This document shows, piece by piece, positions 15,911 to 23,914 of a stretch of 64,000 nt of DNA. This DNA comes from Flavobacterium chilense. GTDB lineage: Bacteria; Bacteroidota; Bacteroidia; Flavobacteriales; Flavobacteriaceae. The position numbers were made by a program, and so were the translations under genes. The notes under the pieces are model-generated. The model did no database searches and had not been told where the DNA came from. It saw only the letters and a list, made by a program, of their open reading frames with translations. The DNA lies in the NCBI RefSeq assembly GCF_001602525.1, contig NZ_LSYT01000001.1, positions 248,001 through 312,000 on the forward strand. Direction: 5' to 3'. The first letter of the stretch is position 1; every line of letters starts with the position of its first letter.

Positions 15911-16435
15911 ATGCAACCCAAAGAAAGAATTTTAGATATAGTCTCTGTTTTGTTTCATAATCAAGGATATAATTCTACAGGAATTAACCAGATTATTGAA
16001 GAGGCAAAAGTGGCAAAAGCAAGCTTTTACCAACACTTTAAGTCCAAAGAAGATTTATGTATTGCTTTTTTAACCCAGCGACATTCATTCTGGTTTGATG
16101 CATTAGAAAAATTCACATCAAATGAAAAAGATCCAAAATCAAAAGTTTTGGCGTCATTTAATTTTTTGGTTTTTATGAATCAAAAGGAAAACTTTAGAGG
16201 CTGTAGTTTCTTAAATATTCTTTCTGAAATTTCTTCGGATAATATTAAAATACTTCAGGTTATTCAAAGTCATAAAGCAGATTTACGCAATTATTTTAAA
16301 AATATACTTGCTGATGATCTTTTAGCTGATCATGTTTATTTACTATTTGAAAGCAGTATCATAGAAAGTCAGTTATTTAAATCCAATCAGCTTATCGAAC
16401 AATCAAAAAAAATCATTCAAACTTTAATTTTTTAA
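15911..16435 (+). CDS. TetR/AcrR-family transcriptional regulator
   Basis: A 174-residue regulator. The N-terminal helix-turn-helix is clear: ILDIVSVLFHNQGYNSTGIN, then EEAKVAKASFYQHFKSKEDL. The remaining 115 residues are the ligand-binding and dimer domain, including FRGCSFLNILSEI. The ATG at 15911 is preferred to an in-frame TTG at 15887, because that TTG lies inside the -7 box. A palindromic operator just upstream suggests self-repression. The stop is one base from the ATG of a DUF1348-type gene that is now broken, so the two were probably co-expressed. Confidence 0.88.
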   Translation: MQPKERILDIVSVLFHNQGYNSTGINQIIEEAKVAKASFYQHFKSKEDLCIAFLTQRHSFWFDALEKFTSNEKDPKSKVLASFNFLVFMNQKENFRGCSFLNILSEISSDNIKILQVIQSHKADLRNYFKNILADDLLADHVYLLFESSIIESQLFKSNQLIEQSKKIIQTLIF

Positions 16436-16436
16436 A

Positions 16437-16850
16437 ATGGAGCAGAAACTACCTTTGCCACCTTTCACGTATGAAACGGCATTAGAAAAAATTCAGTTAG
16501 CAGACGATGCCTAGAACAGTCAGGATCCTGAACGTATCTCAAAAGCGTATACGATTGACAGTGAATGGAGAAACCGAAATGAATTTGTAAACGGAAGAGA
16601 GGAAATCGTTCGTTTTTTAACTCAAAAATGGAAGAAAGAACACAACTATAAATTAAAAAAAGAATATTGGGCACATACCGAAAACAGAATTGCGGTTCGA
16701 TTTGAATACGAATATCAAAATTCTAATGGAGATTGGTTTAGAGCTTACGGAAACGAAAACTGGGAATTTGATTCTAATGGCTTAATGCAAAAAAGGTTTG
16801 CCAGTATTAACGACCTTTCAATTAGTGAAGCAGAAAGAAAACTGAGCTAA
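16437..16850 (+). pseudogene. DUF1348 (SnoaL/NTF2-like) gene interrupted by an amber codon
   Basis: A frame of 137 codons runs from ATG 16437 to TAA 16848-16850, broken only by TAG at codon 26 (16512-16514). The remainder reads as a full DUF1348 protein: [66 protein letters not shown] and [15 protein letters not shown]. By family memory the broken codon falls where the sequence is normally A-W-N, so a single TGG to TAG change explains it. No in-frame ATG lies near for restart. It abuts the TetR gene by one base. A sequencing error is possible. Confidence 0.85.
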
Positions 16851-16866
16851 ATAGAGGAATAGAAAG

Positions 16867-17496
16867 TTAATTCATACTTGGCGGTTCCGGAATTTTGATA
16901 TTCCTTTTTATTTTTTTGACAATCAGCAAATAAAAAGTAATACCGCCCAAAATAATCAGTAATGCAATTTGCAATTGCCCTAAACTATTGTTTTTGCTGT
17001 ACATAGCATTAGCATTTGCCAGTTTTGATTTTCCTTCTTCAATCTGAATTTGAGACAATGATTCTAAAGTTTTAAGCGCATTGGCACTCGAAGCAGCAAT
17101 TTTGTTCCAGTTTTTATTTTCAACCTGTCTGTTGATCTCTTTACAGGAACTCAAAAAAAGATCGAAATATTGCTTTTCTTTATTGGTTAAAACCGTTTTT
17201 GCATACAAATCATCAATGTTATGAATAATGTCCAGTGTATGAATGATTTCATCTTTTTTGATGTTGTCGCTTAAATCCAGTTTTTCAGCTTCTGCTTTTA
17301 TAAAATGAAGTTCTTTAGAGTATTGAAAAATATAATGAGCCACAACCAATCTGTCATTGTATATGGCATTGATATTTTCGTTTACATTTTTAGAATTAAG
17401 CAAAGTATTAAAATTACCCAATAAAATTACCAGCATTACAATAAGTAAAATAAAAGCAGCTTTAGTTTTATTGCTGTATTTTTTAAGGTCTTTCAT
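16867..17496 (-). CDS. Membrane protein with MCP-type four-helix-bundle sensor domain
   Basis: A 209-residue protein with two membrane helices (about 13-31 and 178-198) enclosing an all-helical periplasmic region of about 145 residues, the arrangement of the chemoreceptor four-helix-bundle ligand domain. After the second helix only a 15-residue basic tail remains, so there is no HAMP, methyl-accepting or kinase domain. It may be a truncated sensor or a stand-alone regulator working with another protein. It converges on the DUF1348 pseudogene with a 16-base gap. Function unknown. Confidence 0.7.
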   Translation of the reverse strand: MKDLKKYSNKTKAAFILLIVMLVILLGNFNTLLNSKNVNENINAIYNDRLVVAHYIFQYSKELHFIKAEAEKLDLSDNIKKDEIIHTLDIIHNIDDLYAKTVLTNKEKQYFDLFLSSCKEINRQVENKNWNKIAASSANALKTLESLSQIQIEEGKSKLANANAMYSKNNSLGQLQIALLIILGGITFYLLIVKKIKRNIKIPEPPSMN

Positions 17497-17613
17497 GGTG
17501 CTTATTTAAGAGGTAACTTTTTCAAAGATAGAGAATTTGAAAAGAATTCCCAGTCTTTTAAAAACTCAAATTTTAAGACCATAGATTAGAATTTCATGGT
17601 TTCGTTTTTTGTA

Positions 17614-17685
17614 GCTATTCCTGCTGTCCGCTATATCTTTTATGCCGAACCCCGGCACAAAAGGATGCCGCTTCCATCAAGGCTA
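17614..17685 (+). repeat. Structured intergenic repeat, copy A
   Basis: Conserved left flank CCGCTATATCTTTT and right flank AAAAGGATGCCGCTTC surround a hairpin: stem 17637-17647 with 17653-17663 (one A-C mismatch), loop AACCC. The variable inner stem is TGCCG/CGGCA. Copies B and C are at 49924-50010 and, inverted, 59904-59977. It lies between two minus-strand genes. Confidence 0.8.
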
Positions 17686-17711
17686 AAACATTTCGACTTA
17701 GAAGAAAAATA

Positions 17712-18200
17712 TTATTTAGAATAAGCTTGATTAATTAGTAACTTAGTTTGCTTATTGACAATTTCTGCAGCTTTGTTTAAATAATAAGGATTTGTACATT
17801 CTCCGTAACTGATATAAACGATATGATTATCGTCTTCCAGATTTTTATTTTCTTTTTCAACCCACAAATAATTTTCCATTCCTGCAGTTAAATAGACTGG
17901 ATTTCCTTCTTTAAACAATTGAGTTGCAATTCCGATTAATCTATTCTCTCCGGCAAATTGTATATCTTTTTCATTGTATGTCAGCAAAATGCTACATCTA
18001 ATGATAGAGCAAAAAAGGTTTTCTTTTAGTGTGGGATATTTTTCAAAAATCTCAGCTCCCTGATTTAAATTTTCAAAACATTTGGTATATAGCTGTTCTG
18101 AAATTGAATTGTCTATGATTTCATTATTTTCAGTAGTATTTTGACTTTCAACCTGAAACCAAAGAAAAAAAGATAAGACTAAAATTAAATTTTTAAACAT
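17712..18200 (-). CDS. Secreted protein of unknown function
   Basis: A 162-residue protein with a signal peptide (MFKNLILVLSFFLWFQVESQ). The mature part contains four cysteines (KCFENLNQG, LFCSIIRCSI, YGECTNPYYL) and no motif I recognise. Residue content is mixed helical. It is bounded upstream by 53 bases and the VOC gene's stop, which points the same way, so it may be the last gene of the PIG-L/symporter unit. I cannot name a family. Confidence 0.7.
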   Translation of the reverse strand: MFKNLILVLSFFLWFQVESQNTTENNEIIDNSISEQLYTKCFENLNQGAEIFEKYPTLKENLFCSIIRCSILLTYNEKDIQFAGENRLIGIATQLFKEGNPVYLTAGMENYLWVEKENKNLEDDNHIVYISYGECTNPYYLNKAAEIVNKQTKLLINQAYSK

Positions 18201-18253
18201 AATTTTTTATGAGAATCAGTTACATAGTTTTAATAAAAAAGCTTTTCTAACCT

Positions 18254-18631
18254 TTATTTCTTTTGCTTCAACTGAAACATATTCCCTTCAGGATCTTCTC
18301 CGTCGCAAAGCCAGTAATCATAATGATCAAAAGTTTTCACCTCTCTCATCAATACCTTTTGATCGAGAAGTAATTGTCTCGTTTCGTAAATATCTTCATT
18401 AATTTCAAAAACGACTTTGGTATTATTGTCAAATTTATGACCGGATTTAATTTGAGCTAAATATTGCCCGCCAATTTTATGAAGTCCTATTTTACCATTA
18501 CCGGCATTCAAAAGCACCCATTCTGCTTCGTATTCTTCAAGTATTTCAAAACCAAAAGTTGTAGTATAAAAAGATTTTAATCTGTTTACATCCTGAACAT
18601 ATAGGATAATTGTATCTAAAATCAGCTTCAT
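18254..18631 (-). CDS. VOC-superfamily (glyoxalase-like) protein
   Basis: A 125-residue protein with two beta-alpha-beta-beta-beta modules: ILYVQDVNRLKSFYTTTFGF at residues 8-27 and a second module ending DPEGNMFQLKQKK. The DPEGN(M/I)F(Q/E) ending is typical of glyoxalase/bleomycin-resistance/dioxygenase proteins, which bind a metal and act on small molecules or sequester them. The substrate is unknown. It lies 15 bases after the symporter gene on the same strand, so it is probably co-transcribed. Confidence 0.82.
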   Translation of the reverse strand: MKLILDTIILYVQDVNRLKSFYTTTFGFEILEEYEAEWVLLNAGNGKIGLHKIGGQYLAQIKSGHKFDNNTKVVFEINEDIYETRQLLLDQKVLMREVKTFDHYDYWLCDGEDPEGNMFQLKQKK

Positions 18632-18646
18632 TTCTTTTGGTTTAAA

Positions 18647-20371
18647 TTACTCTAAAATTACATTATCAGTATCCGGTTCTTTTCTAAAAAATAAAATCTG
18701 TATAAAAAATGCCAGCAGGATAGTCAATATCGCACCAATGAAATTCAGCCATAAATAACCTAATTTTTCCTGTCTGTAAATCATGAAATAGTAAATAACA
18801 AAAATTGTAGTCTGACTGATTATAGCACTAAAAAACATTGCTTTTGCTTTTACACGACGAAGATAAAAACCAACCAAAAAGATACCTAAAACAGTTCCGT
18901 AAAAAATAGAACCAATAATATTAACCAACTGAATTAAATTTTCAAATAAAGTTCCCACACAGGCAAAAAGTATTGCTACAACTCCCCAAAACAAGGTAAA
19001 AAATTTCGTTGCATTCAGGTAATGTTTCTCTGATTTTTCAGTCTTTAAATTTCGTTTATAAATATCTATCGCTGTTGTAGAAGCTAATGCATTTAGCCCG
19101 GAAGCTGTTGATGACATTGCAGCCGAAAGAATTACGGCTAATAATAAACCAATAAGACCTTTTGGTAAATAATGCAGGATAAAGTGAAAAAACACATAAT
19201 CTTTATCGTTTGTTTCGCTGGTACTATCTGCCCTTGAAATAATTTCTTTAGCACGGTCACGCAAGTCTTTTTCTTTATTGGATAATGTGACCAATTCTTT
19301 TCGTAAAATAGGATTGTCGAAATCCTGATTTAACTGATCGATATATAATAAATTAATTACTTTTTTGTCCTCAGAAAGAGTACTTAATTTTTTCTCTAAT
19401 GCATGATATTCTTCTTTATAAGCCGACTTTTCGATAATAATCTTGTTATTCGGATTAAAATTTAAAGGAACCGGATTGAATTGAAAAAACACAAAAACCA
19501 TAACTCCGGTTAACAGAATGAAAAACTGCATAGGTACTTTTAAAAGACCGTTCATGATTAATCCCATCTGACTTTCACGGATTGATTTTCCGGATAAATA
19601 ACGTCCAACCTGAGACTGATCTGTACCAAAATAGGCGAGGGCAAGGAAAAAACCACCGGTGATTCCGCTCCAGAAAGTATATTTTTCTTCGGGATCAAAA
19701 GAGAAGTTTACAATATTCATTTTATCATTGGCACCTGCAATATGAAGCGCACTTGTAAAAGTCATATCATTTGGCAAATAATGTAAAATCAGGAAAAATG
19801 TAATAAACATTCCGGACATGATTACAAACATTTGCTGTTTCTGTGTTACGTTTACCGCTTTTGTACCTCCTGAGAAAGTGTATATAATTACAAGAACACC
19901 AATAATAATGTTCATTAGGGTTAAATTCCATCCCAAAAGCGCTGATAAAATGATTGCCGGAGCATAAATCGTAAGTCCGGTTCCTAAACCTCTTTGCACT
20001 AAGAAAAGGATTGCTGCAAGAGAACGTGTTTTAAGATCAAATCGTTTTTCTAAAAATTCATAGGCCGTAAACACCTTGTTTTTATGATATAACGGAATAA
20101 AAGTCAAACAAATCACAATCATCGCGATAGGCAATCCAAAATAGAATTGCACAAAGCCCATTCCGTCATGATAAGCTTGTCCCGGAGTAGATAAAAAAGT
20201 AATGGCACTGGCTTGTGTGGCCATTACCGAAAGTCCAACAGTATACCAGGGTGTTTCGTTATTTCCTAAAATAAAATCTTCGACGTTTTTACTTCCTTTA
20301 GTTTTCCAGGATCCATACCCAACAATAAATAAAAGTGTAACAATCAGTACGATCCAATCAAATAGTTGCAT
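18647..20371 (-). CDS. Sodium:solute symporter (SSS family)
   Basis: A 574-residue inner-membrane protein with about 13 helices in the SSS (LeuT-fold) pattern. FLSTPGQAYHDGMGFVQFY near residue 60, GGTKAVNVTQKQQ near 165, GTDQSQVGRYLSGKS near 250 and SAAMSSTASGLNALAS near 425 are characteristic. An extra hydrophilic segment of about 80 residues (roughly 310-390) carries a coiled-coil-like stretch. These transporters bring in sugars, amino acids or sialic acid with sodium. Because it follows a PIG-L deacetylase, an acetylated sugar or related solute is a reasonable guess. A 35-residue membrane peptide is encoded just before it. Confidence 0.88.
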   Translation of the reverse strand: MQLFDWIVLIVTLLFIVGYGSWKTKGSKNVEDFILGNNETPWYTVGLSVMATQASAITFLSTPGQAYHDGMGFVQFYFGLPIAMIVICLTFIPLYHKNKVFTAYEFLEKRFDLKTRSLAAILFLVQRGLGTGLTIYAPAIILSALLGWNLTLMNIIIGVLVIIYTFSGGTKAVNVTQKQQMFVIMSGMFITFFLILHYLPNDMTFTSALHIAGANDKMNIVNFSFDPEEKYTFWSGITGGFFLALAYFGTDQSQVGRYLSGKSIRESQMGLIMNGLLKVPMQFFILLTGVMVFVFFQFNPVPLNFNPNNKIIIEKSAYKEEYHALEKKLSTLSEDKKVINLLYIDQLNQDFDNPILRKELVTLSNKEKDLRDRAKEIISRADSTSETNDKDYVFFHFILHYLPKGLIGLLLAVILSAAMSSTASGLNALASTTAIDIYKRNLKTEKSEKHYLNATKFFTLFWGVVAILFACVGTLFENLIQLVNIIGSIFYGTVLGIFLVGFYLRRVKAKAMFFSAIISQTTIFVIYYFMIYRQEKLGYLWLNFIGAILTILLAFFIQILFFRKEPDTDNVILE

Positions 20372-20374
20372 AGG

Positions 20375-20482
20375 TTATGAGTATAATTGCATGATTAAGA
20401 AAAAAATCAAAATATAAATAGCATTAGCTATCAAAACGTAGGTATAGCTTTTTTTCCATTTTTTTACTTTTTTAGCTTCCAT
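20375..20482 (-). CDS. Small membrane peptide coupled to the symporter, 35 residues
   Basis: The ATG at 20482 opens a 35-codon frame ending in TAA at 20375-20377, three bases before the symporter ATG. The product starts MEAKKVKKWKKSYTY and continues with one hydrophobic helix (VLIANAIYILIFFLIMQLY). A basic head followed by one membrane helix fits a single-pass protein with its head in the cytoplasm. Position between the PIG-L stop (13 bases) and the symporter suggests translational coupling and a possible small symporter subunit. The role is inferred. Confidence 0.65.
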   Translation of the reverse strand: MEAKKVKKWKKSYTYVLIANAIYILIFFLIMQLYS

Positions 20483-20495
20483 ATTCTGAATGTTT

Positions 20496-23027
20496 TTATT
20501 TCTTTATTTCTTGTTTTGGAGCTTCTACAGGCTGTTTTAAGGAAATCATATTCGATAATAATCGATAAGCTCCTGCAACACCTTCAGGTAATTCCCTAAA
20601 GAAGCTTAAACCTGTGTAAATATAATATCCTTTTCCGTATGGAGCTACTAACAATGCGCCATTTTTAGGAGACTCACCTTTGTCATGCGATGATATAATA
20701 GGGGTAAAAGCAGGATCATACTGATCAGGATAATACAATCCTTGTTCTTGTGTCCAGCCTTCAAAATCTTTAGTACTAATTTTGTTTGGTGTGTTTAAAA
20801 TAGGGTGATTTGGAGCCAAAAAAGTAACTTTTGCGTTTTCTTCAGTCACACGATCGTTTGATATTTTTAACGAATACGGAGCAATCTGATCCGTTACCGT
20901 TTTACCGTAAGTGTTGTATTGTACAATCATGTTTTTTCCGCTTTTAACAAAGTTGAAAAGAATATTTTGCTTGTGCGCCAAAGCGTTTACGGTGTTGTAA
21001 GCACGAACTCCCGTAATTACAACATTAAAAGAATCCAGTTTTTCCGGAGTGATTTCTTCAGGTTTTATAATGGTTACTTTATATCCCATTTGAGCCAGAC
21101 TCTCCGGAACTTCGTCGCCGGCACCCATAATGTAAGCTATAGAATCTCCGTTTGTTTTTAAATCTATTCGAATGCATTTTGATTCAGCCGGTTTTAAAAC
21201 CATTTGTTTAGTAATATGACTGTAATCAATAATAGTCTGGTCTTTATCAAAACGTTTGTTGTCTACAATTGCAATGCTTTTTACAACAGCTTCTTCCGGA
21301 TTTACAGGTGGTGTTACTTCAAAATAAAAGATTTGTTCGTTTCCTTTTTTATCTAAAGCAAAAGGGATTTCTTTTGGAGAAACATTCCAGCTATTTGGTA
21401 ATTCCAATTGTAGATTCCCTTTAATACCGTCTTTTCCTGCACGAACTTTTACCGGAATCATTTTACTTTTTGTACTTCCAAAAATTAAAACTTTTTCAAG
21501 GATTGAAGTGGTAACTTCCGGAACAATATCCAGAAAATTATACATTTCGCCTTTTACACCATCGTTGTATTTGTAAACCACAATTCGCTCAAACGGAATT
21601 TCAACACCATTTATTTTGATATTAAATACCACTTTTACTTCTCTGATAATATCAGGAATTCCAATGTTTTCCTGATTCGAAACGGTATACATTCCTACGC
21701 TTGCTTTTTCTTTTAACCAATAAGGCTGTGTATATTCAATCGAGTTTGGAAGCTGGACATTTAGAACCAGTTTCTGATCATTGTTATTCTTTAAAGGAAT
21801 ATTCTGAACCGAGTTTTTATTATCAGGTAAAGAAGTAATACTGGTCAATTGCATATCAACAGGAGACCTGTTAATGGCTTCGATACTTAATTTGATTGTG
21901 CTTCCGGGAGTTGCTTCCTGTTCGCTTGCAGCTGCTTCAAGATACAATCCGGTACAAGACGCTATTATATTTTTTATAGCGGCTGATTTTAAGGTTTTCC
22001 AGTGATCATCTTCTAAAGCTTCAATCATAGTGTATGCTTTTATCAAATCCGCAATACTGGCTGAAGGGTTGCTAAAATCATATTTTGCAATGATTGTAGA
22101 AATTAAATCTCCAATTGGTTTTCCGTTTTTAACGCGGTTCCATGAAGTATCAATTCCATCAAACAAATTGTCACGTTCAATAGGACTGTCTCCATTAATA
22201 AGCTCTAAATATTCTGTTTCTTCACCACGGGCTCCGGTACTTCCAAAACCTTGTGACTGGTGTCGGCTTCGGCTCAATGCCGCAATTTCCTGATTCGATT
22301 TGCCTATTCCGGTATAATAAACTCCTGTTTCCAGTTTGGTAAATTTTGATTTATTGGCAGCATCAAATTTTTCCTGACTTCCGTAAAACCACCATGAAGG
22401 ATTGAAAAACAAACGTTTTACCTGCCATGGTTTTACATATTTTAATTGTTCAGGATATATTTTAGGATCATTTGTTAATTTAAAACTTTCAACACTCAAC
22501 ATTGCCGATGATGTATGATGTCCATGAGTTGTACCCGGAGAACGGTGATCAAATCGGTTTATAATAACGTCCGGTTGAAATTTTCTAATAGTCCATACGA
22601 CATCAGCAAGCACTTTGTCTTTGTTCCAGATGTCTAAAGTTTCATTTGGATTTTTTGAATAACCAAAATCATTTGCTCTTGAAAAAAACTGTTCGCCGCC
22701 ATCGATTTTTCTGGCTTCGATTAATTCCTGAGTTCTTATTACACCCAATAATTCACGTAATTGCGGACCAATTAAGTTTTGACCTCCGTCGCCACGAGTT
22801 AAGGATAAATATCCTGTTCTGGCATTCAGTTCATTGGCCATATAAGATATTAAACGGGTATTTTCGTCGTCAGGATGTGCTGCAACATACAAAACAGAAC
22901 CTAAAAAATTTAATTTTTTGATTTGATTGTAAATTTCAACGGAACTTAGTTTTTGTGGTTGTTGTGCAAAAGAAATGGAAATCCCTGTTAAAAAAATAAG
23001 AAGAATCTGGATCTGAATTTTTCGCAT
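20496..23027 (-). CDS. Secreted PIG-L family deacetylase with C-terminal GATase-like domain
   Basis: An 843-residue exported protein. The signal peptide is residues 1-21 (MRKIQIQILLIF...SFAQ). The zinc-dependent deacetylase domain covers about 38-290, with AHPDDE at 50-55 and THGHHTSS near 171. The middle (about 350-610) is beta-rich. The last 200 residues resemble a glutamine-amidotransferase-like fold (VVITGVRAYNTVNALAHKQN, GKGYYIYTGLSFFREL). PIG-L/LmbE enzymes remove acetyl from N-acetylglucosaminyl compounds. The ATG at 23027 is chosen because it starts the signal peptide and lies after the promoter; an upstream ATG at 23060 falls inside the -7 region. Confidence 0.88.
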   Translation of the reverse strand: MRKIQIQILLIFLTGISISFAQQPQKLSSVEIYNQIKKLNFLGSVLYVAAHPDDENTRLISYMANELNARTGYLSLTRGDGGQNLIGPQLRELLGVIRTQELIEARKIDGGEQFFSRANDFGYSKNPNETLDIWNKDKVLADVVWTIRKFQPDVIINRFDHRSPGTTHGHHTSSAMLSVESFKLTNDPKIYPEQLKYVKPWQVKRLFFNPSWWFYGSQEKFDAANKSKFTKLETGVYYTGIGKSNQEIAALSRSRHQSQGFGSTGARGEETEYLELINGDSPIERDNLFDGIDTSWNRVKNGKPIGDLISTIIAKYDFSNPSASIADLIKAYTMIEALEDDHWKTLKSAAIKNIIASCTGLYLEAAASEQEATPGSTIKLSIEAINRSPVDMQLTSITSLPDNKNSVQNIPLKNNNDQKLVLNVQLPNSIEYTQPYWLKEKASVGMYTVSNQENIGIPDIIREVKVVFNIKINGVEIPFERIVVYKYNDGVKGEMYNFLDIVPEVTTSILEKVLIFGSTKSKMIPVKVRAGKDGIKGNLQLELPNSWNVSPKEIPFALDKKGNEQIFYFEVTPPVNPEEAVVKSIAIVDNKRFDKDQTIIDYSHITKQMVLKPAESKCIRIDLKTNGDSIAYIMGAGDEVPESLAQMGYKVTIIKPEEITPEKLDSFNVVITGVRAYNTVNALAHKQNILFNFVKSGKNMIVQYNTYGKTVTDQIAPYSLKISNDRVTEENAKVTFLAPNHPILNTPNKISTKDFEGWTQEQGLYYPDQYDPAFTPIISSHDKGESPKNGALLVAPYGKGYYIYTGLSFFRELPEGVAGAYRLLSNMISLKQPVEAPKQEIKK

Positions 23028-23057
23028 GGTCTGGTTAAATGTTTTTTGAAAGAGCTT

Positions 23058-23085
23058 CAAAAATACTAATTATATCTTTGAACAA
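23058..23085 (-). promoter_or_regulatory. Promoter of the PIG-L/symporter operon
   Basis: Minus-strand TTG (23083-23085), a 17-base spacer and TATTTTTG (23058-23065) match the Bacteroidota promoter pattern. The ATG at 23027 is 30 bases downstream. Confidence 0.65.
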
Positions 23086-23143
23086 TGTTTAAATGAAATG
23101 TTAATGTTTGGTTATTGATTTCCTTTTTTAAGAAAATTGATTC

Positions 23144-23179
23144 AAAAAAAAGAGAGTATCATTATTTCTGATACTCTCT
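23144..23179 (-). terminator. Terminator of the His-rich protein gene
   Basis: A perfect 11-bp stem (AGAGAGTATCA, 23151-23161, with TGATACTCTCT, 23169-23179) is followed on the minus strand by an eight-base T run. It lies 28 bases after the stop of the gene at 23207. Confidence 0.85.
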
Positions 23180-23206
23180 CGTGTTGAAAATTGCGATTTT
23201 ATAAAT

Positions 23207-23716
23207 TTATCTTCTTCCACCACGATGATCATCATGGTCGTGCTTGTCGTGTTTGTCGTGTTTATCATGACCTCTGTTGTCATAATGTTTGTAATCTCTA
23301 CGATCATAACGACGCTCATTGTAACCGTAAACTTCTCTAGGTCTGTATGGTCTTTGAGGAGCTCCGTGATATCCTTTATAATATCTTACTCTGTCACGTT
23401 CAAAATAGGTATAAGGAGTTCTTCCGTGATAATCAGTTAAAACTACTTTGTAACCTCCGTATAAATCATAGTTTCTATATTGTCTTGGTAAATAAGTCGT
23501 TCTAATCCATCTTCCTCCTCCAAAATAAATAAACTGAGAAGCTCTCACATCATAATAAGCTTCAATGTCTGGTAAATAATAATATTCCATTTGAGAATAT
23601 CCTGCAGGTCCCCAAGCCGGAGGTGTTCCTATATTTACATTTACAGATATTTGGGCTTGTGTGGCGTTTGCAACGATCAGAAATAATCCTACGATTGCTA
23701 TTTTTATTGTTTTCAT
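23207..23716 (-). CDS. Secreted Tyr/Arg/His-rich small protein
   Basis: A 169-residue protein with a signal peptide ending ATQAQ (about residue 21). The core (about 25-125) is rich in aromatic residues and glycine (YYYLPDIEAYYDVRASQFIY, RWIRTTYLPRQYRNYDLY). The tail (about 130-169) is highly charged with clustered His, Asp and Lys (HDKHDKHDKHDHDDHRGGRR), a likely metal-binding or disordered segment. Similar short periplasmic proteins are common in Flavobacteriia, without a known function. It is monocistronic with a strong terminator. Confidence 0.8.
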   Translation of the reverse strand: MKTIKIAIVGLFLIVANATQAQISVNVNIGTPPAWGPAGYSQMEYYYLPDIEAYYDVRASQFIYFGGGRWIRTTYLPRQYRNYDLYGGYKVVLTDYHGRTPYTYFERDRVRYYKGYHGAPQRPYRPREVYGYNERRYDRRDYKHYDNRGHDKHDKHDKHDHDDHRGGRR

Positions 23717-23914
23717 TTTTTTTAGTTTTAATATTAATGTTATTCCTGATTAGGGATATTCATATACTGTGCCAAAAATAAAAAGCAAATGCATTTCATC
23801 GGATAAATAAGTATTTTAACGATTAAAATAAAAATATATTTTAGCGTAAATATTTGATTTTTAAAACGTTTTAAAAATATTACGATTAAAAAAAAAATGA
23901 GAAGTTATTTTCAA

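Noticed and set aside
16512..16514. Recoding of TAG as an amino acid
   Set aside because: Other genes here, for example the 40-residue ORF and the third fibre gene, end with TAG, and no suppressor tRNA or downstream recoding structure is visible.
22646..22921. A 91-codon plus-strand frame inside the PIG-L gene
   Set aside because: It is antisense to conserved catalytic sequence of the deacetylase and has no promoter or recognisable motif.
23128..23440. Frames rich in Met/Thr/Val opposite or overlapping the His-rich protein
   Set aside because: Shadows of the repeated His/Asp codons; the minus-strand gene has a signal peptide and terminator.
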